The notes: a model not told the origin generated them from the sequence alone. Shown: positions 1 to 8,012, counted from the first letter of the stretch. The stretch: 23,694 bases of DNA from Pseudomonadota bacterium (GCA_016198545.1 JACQIJ010000084.1:1-23694); one strand, 5' to 3'. Made by a program: numbers and translations.

Positions 1-41
1 CACAATGAGAGCTGACCCTAAATTCCCGGCTGGATAAGCAC

Positions 42-548
42 ATGTCTGTCTCTGCCTTAAAAAAATTTATCGACCCCTTGCGTCTGTTCGCCTTCCTGAA
101 CATCTGCGGCGATGTCTGTTTGCTTGCCTCCGGCGTGACCTATGATAATTTCGTTCGCATGGCTCCGCCGTTGCTGGGCGTCGGCGCAAGCTTCATCGGC
201 TTCATGGGGCTGAATGCCAACTTTTTCGGCTGGCCTGCATCGCGGGTTGCGATGTTCCTGATTTCCATCGCGGGTATCCTTTTTGTCGTGTCGGGATCCA
301 ACATATCAGGCTTTGAAATTGCGCCGCGCTTCGGAGAGGCGATCGGCGGGGTTCTCGTTTTTGCCGGATGCATGCTGAATCTTGCGAAAAAACCTTCCGC
401 CGGCGCTCTGTGTTTTGTTATGGCTACGGTATCGATGGCGGGCGCATCGTTCGAGCCGTGGCTGAATGGCGGGCGATTCGACATATGGATGATGCTTTCG
501 TTCGTTTGTTTTCTGTCTTCTAATGTCCTGACGAAGTGGATAAGATAG
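42..548 (+). CDS. Small multi-pass membrane protein, unknown function
   Basis: This 168-aa protein is dominated by hydrophobic segments, roughly residues 13-32, 42-60, 70-88, 97-114, 119-135 and 147-165, so five or six membrane spans are likely. I recognise no catalytic motif and no named family. It ends 4 bases before the nuoE start, so it is probably co-transcribed with the complex I genes. Its start has only a weak ribosome-binding site. Small hydrophobic proteins of unknown role do occur inside alphaproteobacterial nuo clusters, but nothing in the sequence shows a role in complex I. The reading frame and membrane nature are well supported; the function is unknown. Confidence 0.75.
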   Translation: MSVSALKKFIDPLRLFAFLNICGDVCLLASGVTYDNFVRMAPPLLGVGASFIGFMGLNANFFGWPASRVAMFLISIAGILFVVSGSNISGFEIAPRFGEAIGGVLVFAGCMLNLAKKPSAGALCFVMATVSMAGASFEPWLNGGRFDIWMMLSFVCFLSSNVLTKWIR

Positions 549-552
549 CCCC

Positions 553-1209
553 ATGAAAAAGCCGTTTGACCTGAACGCGGACTATCAGCCGGAAATGTTT
601 TCCTTCCATGATGAGAAGAAGGTGAAGGAAATCATTGCCCGCTATCCGAGGGGATTCCAGCGCAGCGCGGTGATGCCGCTGCTCGACCTTGCGCAAAGGC
701 AGGTTGGCGAAGACGGCGCGAAGGCAAATCCTCCTTACGGCGGCTGGATACCGCGCGCGGCGATGGATGAAATCGCCCGCATTCTCGAATTGCAGCCGAT
801 AAAGGTCTACGAGGTCGCCACGTTCTATTCCATGTACAATCTCGCTCCGGTCGGAAAATATCTCGTGCAGCTATGCACGACGACGCCGTGCTGGCTGTGC
901 GGGTCGGATGATATCGTGAAGTCGTGCGAGCGCACGCTCGGCATTCATGCCGGCGAAACGACGAAGGACGGCTTGTTCACGCTGATGGAGGTCGAGTGCC
1001 TCGGCGCTTGCGTCAATGCGCCGATGGTTCAGATCAACGATGATTATTACGAAGACCTGACGGCCGCGCGCATGAGCGAAATTCTGAATGCGCTGAAGGA
1101 TGGAAAGCCCGTTCCCGCCGGGTCGCAAACGGGCCGCAGAGGTTCGATGGCGCAGTCCGGCCCCACTTCGTTGCAGAAGCTGGCGAAAAAAACCGGCGTG
1201 AAGGGATGA
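553..1209 (+). CDS. nuoE: NADH-quinone oxidoreductase subunit E (NuoE)
   Basis: NuoE is the 24-kDa subunit of the peripheral arm of complex I and carries the [2Fe-2S] cluster N1a next to NuoF. The 218-aa protein has the family's helical N-terminal region and a thioredoxin-like domain. The four cluster ligands are visible as C108-x4-C113 and C149-x3-C153, in the contexts CTTTPC and ECLGAC. Residue 116 is Cys in WLCGS, where the family usually has Arg; this gives an extra cysteine near the cluster. The C-terminal tail (about 178-218) is rich in Gly, Ser and Lys, as in other alphaproteobacterial NuoE. The start follows the upstream membrane protein by 4 bases. Unusually, nuoF does not follow: three unrelated genes intervene. 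Confidence 0.97.
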   Translation: MKKPFDLNADYQPEMFSFHDEKKVKEIIARYPRGFQRSAVMPLLDLAQRQVGEDGAKANPPYGGWIPRAAMDEIARILELQPIKVYEVATFYSMYNLAPVGKYLVQLCTTTPCWLCGSDDIVKSCERTLGIHAGETTKDGLFTLMEVECLGACVNAPMVQINDDYYEDLTAARMSEILNALKDGKPVPAGSQTGRRGSMAQSGPTSLQKLAKKTGVKG

Positions 1210-1217
1210 TCCCCGGA

Positions 1218-2525
1218 TTACCGTCCCAGCAGCGGCGCGGCCGTGGCGGGCGGTGTTATATTCATGATTGATCCCGGCTTCGGCAATGTTCCTTCTGCAC
1301 CGTTCAGCGGGCAGGAAAGATACATCTGTCCTTTGGGGTCAATCGTAACCCAGCCGTTTTCGCATCCGACGCTGCCTGCAGTGGGCGTAAGCTTGATTTC
1401 TTGTTCGGCCATCTCTGGCTTGTCCGTTTCTTCGTATTCTTCCGCCCGCAGAGTATCAGCGCCGTTGTCCGCTGTCACAACGTCGCTGTTCGGTTCATAA
1501 ACAATGTCGCCTGATTCTTCCCGTTCTAAAAGTTCATTTGTAATTTTTTCGCCTTCCGCAGCGTCTATTTCCCCCTGAAGGATATCTTGGGTGATTTGCG
1601 CGGCTTCTTCTTTATCAGCATCAACGCCTGTTTCCGCCATTTCAGCGGTCACGCCCTGCCAGCGGTCGAGCAAATCCTGCCCGCGGCGGAACTCGGCCGT
1701 ATTGTCGCGGCCCGCTTCCTTCATGTCCGAAAGAACATCCTGCATTTTGGAGATGGAGGCGGCCTTGTCCTCGGGCGTTCCGGCAAGCCCCCAGTGTTCG
1801 ATGTAGGCCTGGTCGATGCGCGCCCCGAAATTGCCCTGTTCGGCGGCCTTGTTGAACAGGTCGAGCGCGTGCGCATCGTTCACGCCGTTGCCGTCGTTGA
1901 ACAGGGTAAAGGCTTCGTCCTTCATTTCCTGTGCCGTCATTGTTTCTTCGGCAGGTTGTTCGGTTTCTGTTTCTTCAGGCTGCGCATCCATTCCGCTTCC
2001 CGCGGACGGCGCTGTTTCCGCCAGACCGGCAGGGGAGGGATCCGTTACTGTGGCAACGTTGCCGCCGCTGGTGAAATAATCGCATGCGGCGTCTGTGATC
2101 GTATCGCCAAATGTCAGGAACAGTCCGCTGCCCGTTGCGCCCAGAATGGCACTTAAACCAACTTTCTTTAACGAAAATGCTTTATCGGCTTGTCCGACCT
2201 GATGTACGGCGTTAAGCAACGCGCTTGTCACCGCTGCGCCCACTACGGCCACCGCGATGCCTGAGAAACCGAAGCTCATTGCTGCGGCGCAGAACGATGT
2301 TTTGATAACCATCGCAATGCCCGCGCCGAGAGCCATGTGTCCGGCGGCTTTTGCAAAAACAGAGGCAAGGGAAGAAGATTGCGGTTTGAAGGAGCCTTCG
2401 GAAGCAATGCCGTGTCCCGGTTCGTCATCCCCGGGTCCGGCGGCAGGGGCGGCATGGAACCCCGTTTCTTTTTGGTTTTTTTCTTCGTTTCCAGCGGGGT
2501 TTTTGTTTTCTTCAGTATCGCTCAT
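1218..2525 (-). CDS. Membrane-anchored acidic protein with Sel1/TPR-like segment, unknown
   Basis: I do not recognise a named family in this 435-aa protein. Residues 1-52 are hydrophilic, with many Glu, Asn and Gly. Residues about 58-100 and 117-140 are hydrophobic and contain two or three membrane segments. From about 165 on it is soluble and very acidic. Residues about 195-250 contain a helical stretch (AFTLFNDGNGVNDAHALDLF, then KAAEQGNFGARIDQA) that resembles a single Sel1/TPR-type repeat. The C-terminal 50 residues hold two cysteines flanking a WVTIDPKG segment. The ATG at 2525 has a good Shine-Dalgarno (AAGGAG, 8-base spacer). It is antisense to its neighbours, ends 8 bases from the nuoE stop and splits nuoE from nuoF. 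The coding call is firm; the repeat assignment is tentative. Confidence 0.75.
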   Translation of the reverse strand: MSDTEENKNPAGNEEKNQKETGFHAAPAAGPGDDEPGHGIASEGSFKPQSSSLASVFAKAAGHMALGAGIAMVIKTSFCAAAMSFGFSGIAVAVVGAAVTSALLNAVHQVGQADKAFSLKKVGLSAILGATGSGLFLTFGDTITDAACDYFTSGGNVATVTDPSPAGLAETAPSAGSGMDAQPEETETEQPAEETMTAQEMKDEAFTLFNDGNGVNDAHALDLFNKAAEQGNFGARIDQAYIEHWGLAGTPEDKAASISKMQDVLSDMKEAGRDNTAEFRRGQDLLDRWQGVTAEMAETGVDADKEEAAQITQDILQGEIDAAEGEKITNELLEREESGDIVYEPNSDVVTADNGADTLRAEEYEETDKPEMAEQEIKLTPTAGSVGCENGWVTIDPKGQMYLSCPLNGAEGTLPKPGSIMNITPPATAAPLLGR

Positions 2526-2592
2526 GCGCGCTGCTCCTTTATTCTTTATTCAGGGCTTTAATTCCGGGCTCACGTATAGCAGGCGGTTCTAA

Positions 2593-2622
2593 ATTATGCA
2601 AACAAAATTTTATACAAAACAA
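2593..2622 (-). promoter_or_regulatory. Putative sigma-70 promoter for the minus-strand gene ending at 1218
   Basis: On the minus strand TTGTTT (2622-2617) is followed after 18 bases by CATAAT (2598-2593), about 70 bases upstream of the start codon at 2525. The surroundings are AT-rich, unlike the rest of the window. It lies back to back with the plus-strand promoter at 2625-2654, so the two genes probably share a control region. The match is moderate and unverified. Confidence 0.4.
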
Positions 2623-2624
2623 CC

Positions 2625-2654
2625 TTGACATAAACTAATAACATAGTGCATATA
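2625..2654 (+). promoter_or_regulatory. Putative sigma-70 promoter for the secreted-protein/lipoprotein pair
   Basis: A perfect TTGACA (2625-2630) is followed after 18 bases by CATATA (2649-2654), or after 20 by TATATT. Transcription would begin near 2660, giving a leader of about 37 bases. The region 2526-2697 holds no gene. It contains this promoter, the divergent one at 2593-2622, the hairpin at 2657-2674 and the two ribosome-binding sites. Confidence 0.6.
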
Positions 2655-2656
2655 TT

Positions 2657-2674
2657 GAGCCCTGAAACGGGCTC
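2657..2674 (+). promoter_or_regulatory. Perfect 6-bp inverted repeat in the leader of the secreted-protein gene
   Basis: GAGCCC and GGGCTC flank a 6-base loop (TGAAAC). The repeat lies just downstream of the -10 element, so it would form at or close to the 5' end of the transcript. No T-run follows, so it is not an ordinary terminator. It could be an mRNA-stabilising 5' hairpin or a dyad operator; the sequence does not decide between them. Confidence 0.4.
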
Positions 2675-2697
2675 TGCGCCCTTGAAAAGGAGTGAAA

Positions 2698-3369
2698 ATG
2701 AAAGCTTCAGCCAACAGAATTATCGCCGTCGCGCTGGCGACCGTATTTGCAGGATCGCAGGCGGCATTCGCCGGCGGAGGTAGGACCGAAATCAACAATA
2801 CGGTCAATAACAGCAAGACGATTAACGAAACGACGAACATCCTCCGTCCCAACACGGCCACTTCCAGTTCCCACGCATACGGCGGCACAGGAGGCCAGGG
2901 AGGCGCAGGCGGCAACGGTTTTGGAGGTCAGGGCGGTTCAACAGGACCCATCACCAACAGCATGCATAACAATATCGAGGCGCCCATGCCGATGGGCGTG
3001 CCGGGCTTTGGCTTCGTCGCACCTTCAGGCGATTGCGGCACGGGTGGCTATCTTTCGCTGGGCGTACCTTATGTGGGTCTCGGCGGCGGCAAGGCCAGCC
3101 AGGACAGCGAATGTCTGACCTTGCGTGGCGCGACGGCGACCTTGAATGCGGGCGTTGCGACAGGCGATAAAGGTTTGCAGGCCATTGGATTGCGCTCCAT
3201 AGGAAAGCTTTATCCGAAGTTTGAGGAATCCACGCAGGATGTCACCTCAAACCTGACGAAAGAGTGCGCCGACAAGGCCGCCAGCATTTCGGCGGCGCTT
3301 CTGGCCAATCCGACGCTGGGCTGCAAGGGCGATAAGGTTACGGTGCAGGTTCCTGCTCCCAAAAAGTAA
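2698..3369 (+). CDS. Secreted Gly/Asn-rich protein, unknown function
   Basis: This 223-aa protein begins with a clear Sec signal peptide (residues about 1-26, ending AFA-GG), so it should be exported to the periplasm or beyond. An Asn/Thr-rich segment (about 31-55) follows, then a Gly-rich low-complexity stretch (about 62-84, GGTGGQGGAGG type). A more globular C-terminal part carries four cysteines (C113, C139, C190, C209), which could form disulfides. I chose ATG 2698 over GTG 2692 because AAGGAG at 2686-2691 is ideally spaced for 2698 and abuts 2692. The lipoprotein gene follows after 3 bases. Residues 157-178 resemble residues 75-96 of that lipoprotein. No family recognised. Confidence 0.8.
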   Translation: MKASANRIIAVALATVFAGSQAAFAGGGRTEINNTVNNSKTINETTNILRPNTATSSSHAYGGTGGQGGAGGNGFGGQGGSTGPITNSMHNNIEAPMPMGVPGFGFVAPSGDCGTGGYLSLGVPYVGLGGGKASQDSECLTLRGATATLNAGVATGDKGLQAIGLRSIGKLYPKFEESTQDVTSNLTKECADKAASISAALLANPTLGCKGDKVTVQVPAPKK

Positions 3370-3372
3370 AAA

Positions 3373-3798
3373 ATGAAAAAGGCGGACGCTAAACCAGGCA
3401 GGTCAGTATTTCCGGTTTTCGGGCTGGCCGTTCTGGCATTGCTTCCCGCCTGTACTTCCATGAATACCCTGACCCGTGGAGAATGCATGGAAGAAGACCG
3501 CGCTTTTCTTCTGGGTCTTCCTCTTAGCAGCAAACGGGCTTTTAATAAAACATGCGGGGAAATGCACAGCGCGGATATTCTGACGCAGACGGACGATCAG
3601 GGCTTGAGGGCCGTTGGCTACGGCGTACTGAAAGAAGTCAGTCCGGCATTCAAAAGCTCCGATCGGGAACATCTGCGCCGCCTTGTCGAAGGCCCGGCGC
3701 AGCTTCAGTGCGAATTCCAGGGCATCGACCCGCAGACGGGCAACGCTATTTACGGTAATTGCCGTCGCGCAGACATCGAAAATCCTCTAAAACCCTAA
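3373..3798 (+). CDS. Small lipoprotein, unknown function
   Basis: The 141-aa product has a type II (lipoprotein) signal. A Lys/Arg-rich start and a hydrophobic core (about 12-24) end in the lipobox LPAC with C27 as the acylation site, so the mature protein should be membrane-anchored in the envelope. Three more cysteines that I can place are C38, C61 and C113; C130 lies near the end. The start codon lies 3 bases after the stop of the secreted-protein gene with little separate ribosome-binding signal, so translational coupling is likely. Residues 75-96 (D..GL.A.G........P.F..S pattern) match the upstream protein, suggesting a shared fold or duplication. Function unknown. Confidence 0.78.
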   Translation: MKKADAKPGRSVFPVFGLAVLALLPACTSMNTLTRGECMEEDRAFLLGLPLSSKRAFNKTCGEMHSADILTQTDDQGLRAVGYGVLKEVSPAFKSSDREHLRRLVEGPAQLQCEFQGIDPQTGNAIYGNCRRADIENPLKP

Positions 3799-3818
3799 AC
3801 ATTCCCGCATATTAGTCC

Positions 3819-3846
3819 TTGCTTATGCCTATGGCGGGCGTATTGT
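3819..3846 (+). promoter_or_regulatory. Possible promoter for nuoF-nuoG
   Basis: TTGCTT (3819-3824), 16 bases, then TATTGT (3841-3846), about 40 bases before the nuoF start. The same -10 hexamer appears in the tRNA-Lys promoter of this window. A local promoter would make sense because an antisense gene separates nuoFG from nuoE. The -35 match is weak and the call rests partly on this argument. Confidence 0.3.
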
Positions 3847-3887
3847 AGAGACGTGTTTGACTGAATCGCAGCGTATCGCCACTGCCC

Positions 3888-5171
3888 ATGCTTGATGACA
3901 AAGATCGCATATTTACCAACATTTACGGCTGGGAGCCGTTCGGCCTCGATGCGGCGCGCAAGCGCGGCGACTGGGACGGCACGGCAGACCTCATAAAAAA
4001 GGGCAGGCCCTGGATCATCGACGAAATGAAAAAATCCGGCCTGCGCGGACGGGGCGGGGCGGGGTTTCCGACCGGCATGAAATGGTCGTTCATGCCCGAC
4101 CCGGCCAAAAGCGGCAAGCCGCATTATCTGGTCGTGAATGCGGATGAGTCAGAACCGGGAACCTGCAAGGACCGCGACATTCTGCGTTATGAGCCGCATA
4201 AGCTGATCGAGGGATGCCTGCTAGCCGGTTTCGCGATGGGCGCGCGTGCAGCCTATATCTACGTCCGCGGGGAGTTTTATAGTGAGGCTTCCAATGTCGT
4301 GAGGGCGATTAAAGAGGCCTATGGCGCCGGTTTGTTGGGTAAAAATGCCGCCGGGTCGGGATGGGATTTCGATGTCATCCTGCATCGCGGCGCGGGCGCG
4401 TACATCTGCGGGGAGGAGACTGCGCTGCTGAACTCTCTGGAGGGCAAAAAGGGCGAGCCGCGCAACAAGCCGCCCTTCCCGGCGATGGCAGGGCTTTATT
4501 CCTGCCCGACGACGATCAATAACGTCGAAACGATCGCGGTCGCGCCGACGATTTTGCGGCGCGGCGGCGCGTGGTTCGCGGGGCTAGGCAGGGATGAAAA
4601 AAATACGGGCACAAAACTTTTCTGCATTTCCGGTCACGTGGAACAGCCCTGTAACGTGGAAGAGGAAATGGGGATTCCGCTGAAAGAATTACTGGAAAAA
4701 CATTGCGGCGGCGTACGCGGCGGGTGGGACAACCTGCTGGCTGTCATCCCCGGCGGGTCATCGACACCCATGCTGCCGAAGGAAATGTGCGATACTGTCC
4801 TGATGGACTTCGACCGGCTGCGGGAAGCGGGCAGCGGTCTCGGCACGGCGGCTGTCATAGTGATGGATAAATCCACCGACCTGATCTACGCGATTGCGCG
4901 TCTGTCCCAGTTTTATATGCACGAAAGCTGTGGCCAGTGCACGCCCTGCCGTGAGGGATCAGGGTGGCTGTGGCGCACGATGATGCGGATGGTGCGCGGC
5001 AACGCCACCGTCGATGAAATCGACATGTTGTTTGAAATGACCAAGGAAATCGAAGGCCACACCATCTGCGCGCTCGGCGACGCGGCGGCGTGGCCGGTGC
5101 AGGGCTTGATCCGCCATTTCCGTCCGGCAATGGAAAAGAGGATCATGGAGTACAGGAAGGCAGCTGCGTAA
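3888..5171 (+). CDS. nuoF: NADH-quinone oxidoreductase subunit F (NuoF)
   Basis: NuoF is the 51-kDa subunit that oxidises NADH with FMN and passes electrons through [4Fe-4S] cluster N3. The 427-aa length is normal. The glycine-rich FMN/NADH-binding motif RGRGGAGFPTGMKW lies at about 53-66, with further conserved segments NADESEPGTCKDR (84-96) and GAGAYICGEETAL (168-180). The cluster ligands are C348, C351 and C354 in CGQCTPCREG, plus C394 in HTICALGD. The N-terminus MLDDKDRIFTN matches the alphaproteobacterial form, which supports this start although no good Shine-Dalgarno is visible. The TAA stop shares its last A with the nuoG start codon. Confidence 0.98.
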   Translation: MLDDKDRIFTNIYGWEPFGLDAARKRGDWDGTADLIKKGRPWIIDEMKKSGLRGRGGAGFPTGMKWSFMPDPAKSGKPHYLVVNADESEPGTCKDRDILRYEPHKLIEGCLLAGFAMGARAAYIYVRGEFYSEASNVVRAIKEAYGAGLLGKNAAGSGWDFDVILHRGAGAYICGEETALLNSLEGKKGEPRNKPPFPAMAGLYSCPTTINNVETIAVAPTILRRGGAWFAGLGRDEKNTGTKLFCISGHVEQPCNVEEEMGIPLKELLEKHCGGVRGGWDNLLAVIPGGSSTPMLPKEMCDTVLMDFDRLREAGSGLGTAAVIVMDKSTDLIYAIARLSQFYMHESCGQCTPCREGSGWLWRTMMRMVRGNATVDEIDMLFEMTKEIEGHTICALGDAAAWPVQGLIRHFRPAMEKRIMEYRKAAA

Positions 5172-7216
5172 TGCCAAAACTCAAGATCAACGACATCGAA
5201 ATTGAAGTGGCGCCGGGGACGAGCATCCTGCAGGCGTGTGAGCAGCTGGGCATCGAAGTTCCGCGCTTCTGCTATCATGACAAGCTTTCCGTCCCTGCGA
5301 ATTGCCGCATGTGCCTCGTGGAAGTGTCGCCCGGGCCGCCGAAGCCGCAGGCGTCTTGCGCGCTGGCCTGCGCCGACAACATGGTGGTGAAAACCAATTC
5401 CGAGATGGTGAAAAAAGCCCGCAAGGGTGTGATGGAGATGATGCTCATCAATCACCCGCTCGACTGCCCGATCTGCGACCAGGGCGGGGAGTGCGATTTG
5501 CAGGATCAAGCCGTAGCCTATGGCTTCGACCGTTCCCGCTATTACGAAAGCAAGCGCGCAAAGACTGATCCCGATCTCGGGCCGCTGGTCAAAACGGTGA
5601 TGACGCGCTGCATTCAGTGCACGCGCTGCGTCCGTTTTTCGGAGGAAGTCGCCGGGACGGGCGAACTGGGCTATCTGCATCGCGGCGAAAACGCGGAAAT
5701 CGGCACGTTCATCGAAAAGGCTGTGGACAGCGAATTGTCCGGGAACCTGATAGATATCTGTCCCGTCGGCGCGCTGACCAACAAGCCTTACGCGTTCAAG
5801 GCGCGGCCGTGGGAACTGCGCAAGACGGAAACGATCGATGTGCACGATGCCGTTGGCTCCAATATCCGCGTCGATGCGCGCGGCGGGGAAGTTATGCGCA
5901 TCCTGCCGCGCCTGCACGAAGACGTGAATGAGGAATGGATCGGCGACCGTTCGCGCTTTTCCTGCGACGGGCTGAAACACAGACGCCTCGACCGCCCGTG
6001 GCTGCGCGAAAATGGGAAACTGCGCGAGGCGGTATGGGACGAGGCGCTCGAGGCCGTCGCGGCGCGCCTGAGAAAGTCGAAACTGACGAGTACGGCGGCT
6101 CTGGCGGGTGATCTGTGCGACGTTGAGTCGATGGCTGCGCTGAACGACCTGATGGGGCTGGCCGGCGGGGCGCAGATGGAATGCCGTTCCGACGGCGCGC
6201 AATTCGATGCGTCGGCACGCTGTGGCTACCTGTTCAACTCTGGAATCGCGGGGATCGAACAGGCCGATGCAATCTTGTTGGTGGGAACGAACCCGCGGCA
6301 TGAGGCGACGATGGTCAATGCCCGCATCCGCAAGGCGTGGCTGGCGAGGCGCGTAAAGGTCGGCGTGATCGGCCCGGCGGTCGATCTGACTTACCCTTAT
6401 GCGCATATCGGCGAAGGGCCGGGCGATCTTGAAGCCCTTGCAAGCGGTAAGCATGAATTTGCGAAGATTCTGGAGAAGGCGGAAAGGCCGATGATCATCG
6501 TCGGCATGGGCGCTTTTGCCCGCGAGGACGGCATGGCCGTACATGCGCTCGCCCGCGAGGTTGCCGAAAAATTCAAAATGGTGCGCGATGGCTGGAACGG
6601 TTTCAACGTCCTGCATACGGCGGCTTCGCGGGTTGGCGCGCTCGATATCGGGTTCTGGACGGAAGGCGGCGTCGATCTGTCCGCGATGGATTTTGTCTGG
6701 CTGCTGGGCGCGGACGAGTTTGATCTGTCGCAAATTCCGGCGAAGGCTTTTGTCGTCTATCAGGGCCACCACGGCGATGCGGGCGCGGCGCGCGCCGATG
6801 TTATCCTGCCCGGCGCGGCCTATACTGAAAAGGACGGTCTGTATGTTAATACCGAAGGCCGCCCCCAGCTTGCGAAGATGGCCGTTCACCCGCCGGGGCA
6901 GGCGCGGGAGGACTGGAAGATCATCCGCGCCCTGTCCGAATATACCGGCAAGGTTCTGCCCTATAACGACCTGTTCCAGCTGCGCCAGCGCATTGTCAAT
7001 GAATGGCCGCATCTCGGGGAAATCGATAGCTTTCCTCGGGCGGAGTGGAACAAATTTGCGGGCAAGGGCAGGATTTTAAAAGATGGGTTCAAGGCTTCCG
7101 GCGGCTATTATCTTGCGAATGCCATATGCCGCGCTTCTCCGACGATGAAGGAAGGCGATGCTTTTTTCCGGCGCAGGGGACGGGCAGGAACCCGCCATGC
7201 GGAAGCAGCTGAATAA
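5171..7216 (+). CDS. nuoG: NADH-quinone oxidoreductase subunit G (NuoG)
   Basis: NuoG carries the iron-sulfur chain that takes electrons from NuoF towards the quinone. The start is ATG 5171, overlapping the nuoF stop by one base (TAATG); the frame stays open upstream to 5090, but that part overlaps the nuoF end and does not look like NuoG. The 681-aa protein has an N-terminal [2Fe-2S] ferredoxin domain (C34, C45, C48, C63). Next comes the His-Cys cluster motif (H95, C99, C102, C108), then a [4Fe-4S] set (C147, C150, C153, C197). From about 215 it has a molybdopterin-oxidoreductase-like domain. No other nuo subunit follows in this window; a murein peptidase gene comes next. Confidence 0.97.
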   Translation: MPKLKINDIEIEVAPGTSILQACEQLGIEVPRFCYHDKLSVPANCRMCLVEVSPGPPKPQASCALACADNMVVKTNSEMVKKARKGVMEMMLINHPLDCPICDQGGECDLQDQAVAYGFDRSRYYESKRAKTDPDLGPLVKTVMTRCIQCTRCVRFSEEVAGTGELGYLHRGENAEIGTFIEKAVDSELSGNLIDICPVGALTNKPYAFKARPWELRKTETIDVHDAVGSNIRVDARGGEVMRILPRLHEDVNEEWIGDRSRFSCDGLKHRRLDRPWLRENGKLREAVWDEALEAVAARLRKSKLTSTAALAGDLCDVESMAALNDLMGLAGGAQMECRSDGAQFDASARCGYLFNSGIAGIEQADAILLVGTNPRHEATMVNARIRKAWLARRVKVGVIGPAVDLTYPYAHIGEGPGDLEALASGKHEFAKILEKAERPMIIVGMGAFAREDGMAVHALAREVAEKFKMVRDGWNGFNVLHTAASRVGALDIGFWTEGGVDLSAMDFVWLLGADEFDLSQIPAKAFVVYQGHHGDAGAARADVILPGAAYTEKDGLYVNTEGRPQLAKMAVHPPGQAREDWKIIRALSEYTGKVLPYNDLFQLRQRIVNEWPHLGEIDSFPRAEWNKFAGKGRILKDGFKASGGYYLANAICRASPTMKEGDAFFRRRGRAGTRHAEAAE

Positions 7217-7309
7217 TTGCCGGGGCAGCATTATTTCAGTGTGAATAATATATTTATTATGAATAATAAATATTGACCCTGCGCCCCCGTCCGGGCTAGG
7301 GTCGCCCCT

Positions 7310-8002
7310 ATGATTGGGTACAGACGATACTTTATAGCCGCCATAGTGGCTTTTGTTTTGTCGGCGGCGTTGTGGGACGGGCATGGCATGGCCGCCGGGT
7401 TTGGCGGTTTCTTCGGTGAAGCGCCGCAGTCTGAACGGACGCTGTCTTTTTATAACACGCATACGCGGGAGCGCCTGACCGTCTCATATCGCGGCGGAAT
7501 CGGGCGGGAGGCTTCGGATGCGCTGAACGATATCGAATATTTTCTGCGCGATCACCGCAGCGGCCAGTCCCGCGATATTGATGAAGGACTGCTTGACTTG
7601 CTGCATGATATGAAGGCGGATCTGGAACGCCGTCACCCCGGCCTTGATGTTGAATACCATGTCATTTCTGGGTACAGGTCGAAGTCGACGAATGACCGCC
7701 TTCGCGCGGTCGGCGGCGGACAGGCGAAGGATTCCCAGCATACGCATGGCAAAGCGATCGACATCCGCGTGCCGGGCGTAAATCTGAAAGAGCTGCGCGA
7801 TATAGCGTGGTGTCTGCAACGCGGCGGAGTCGGCTATTACAAGGGCAGCGACTTTGTTCATGTCGATACGGCCCGCGTACGCAGTTGGCACTGGAAGCCG
7901 GCAGTGGGCATGTGCGGCCGGCAGGAAGAAAAGGTTCCGTCCGTAATTCTGGCATCGGCAGATATCGCGCCGCCCAAACCGGCGCGTAAGCCGAAGGTCT
8001 GA
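7310..8002 (+). CDS. M15/DUF882 family murein endopeptidase (MepK/YcbK-like)
   Basis: The family hydrolyses peptide bonds in peptidoglycan cross-links; E. coli MepK is the best-known member. The 230-aa protein has an N-terminal hydrophobic segment (about 8-22) that acts as a signal peptide or anchor, so the enzyme should work in the periplasm. The peptidase core is clear: SGYRS at 120-124, SQHTHGKAID at 142-151 and HVDTARVRSWHW at 184-195. H144, D151 and H184 are the expected zinc ligands, with the spacing known for the family. It is followed 10 bases later by coaD, and the two may be co-transcribed. No strong ribosome-binding site precedes ATG 7310. Confidence 0.9.
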   Translation: MIGYRRYFIAAIVAFVLSAALWDGHGMAAGFGGFFGEAPQSERTLSFYNTHTRERLTVSYRGGIGREASDALNDIEYFLRDHRSGQSRDIDEGLLDLLHDMKADLERRHPGLDVEYHVISGYRSKSTNDRLRAVGGGQAKDSQHTHGKAIDIRVPGVNLKELRDIAWCLQRGGVGYYKGSDFVHVDTARVRSWHWKPAVGMCGRQEEKVPSVILASADIAPPKPARKPKV

Positions 8003-8012
8003 GAGGTTCGCG

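Noticed and set aside
1..37. Possible end of an upstream gene (TAA at 35-37)
   Set aside because: About eleven residues only, with no match to the expected NuoD or NuoC end.
4913..7012. A 699-codon open frame antisense to nuoF/nuoG
   Set aside because: The plus-strand proteins have all their cluster ligands and motifs; the antisense product has shadow-like composition and no motif.
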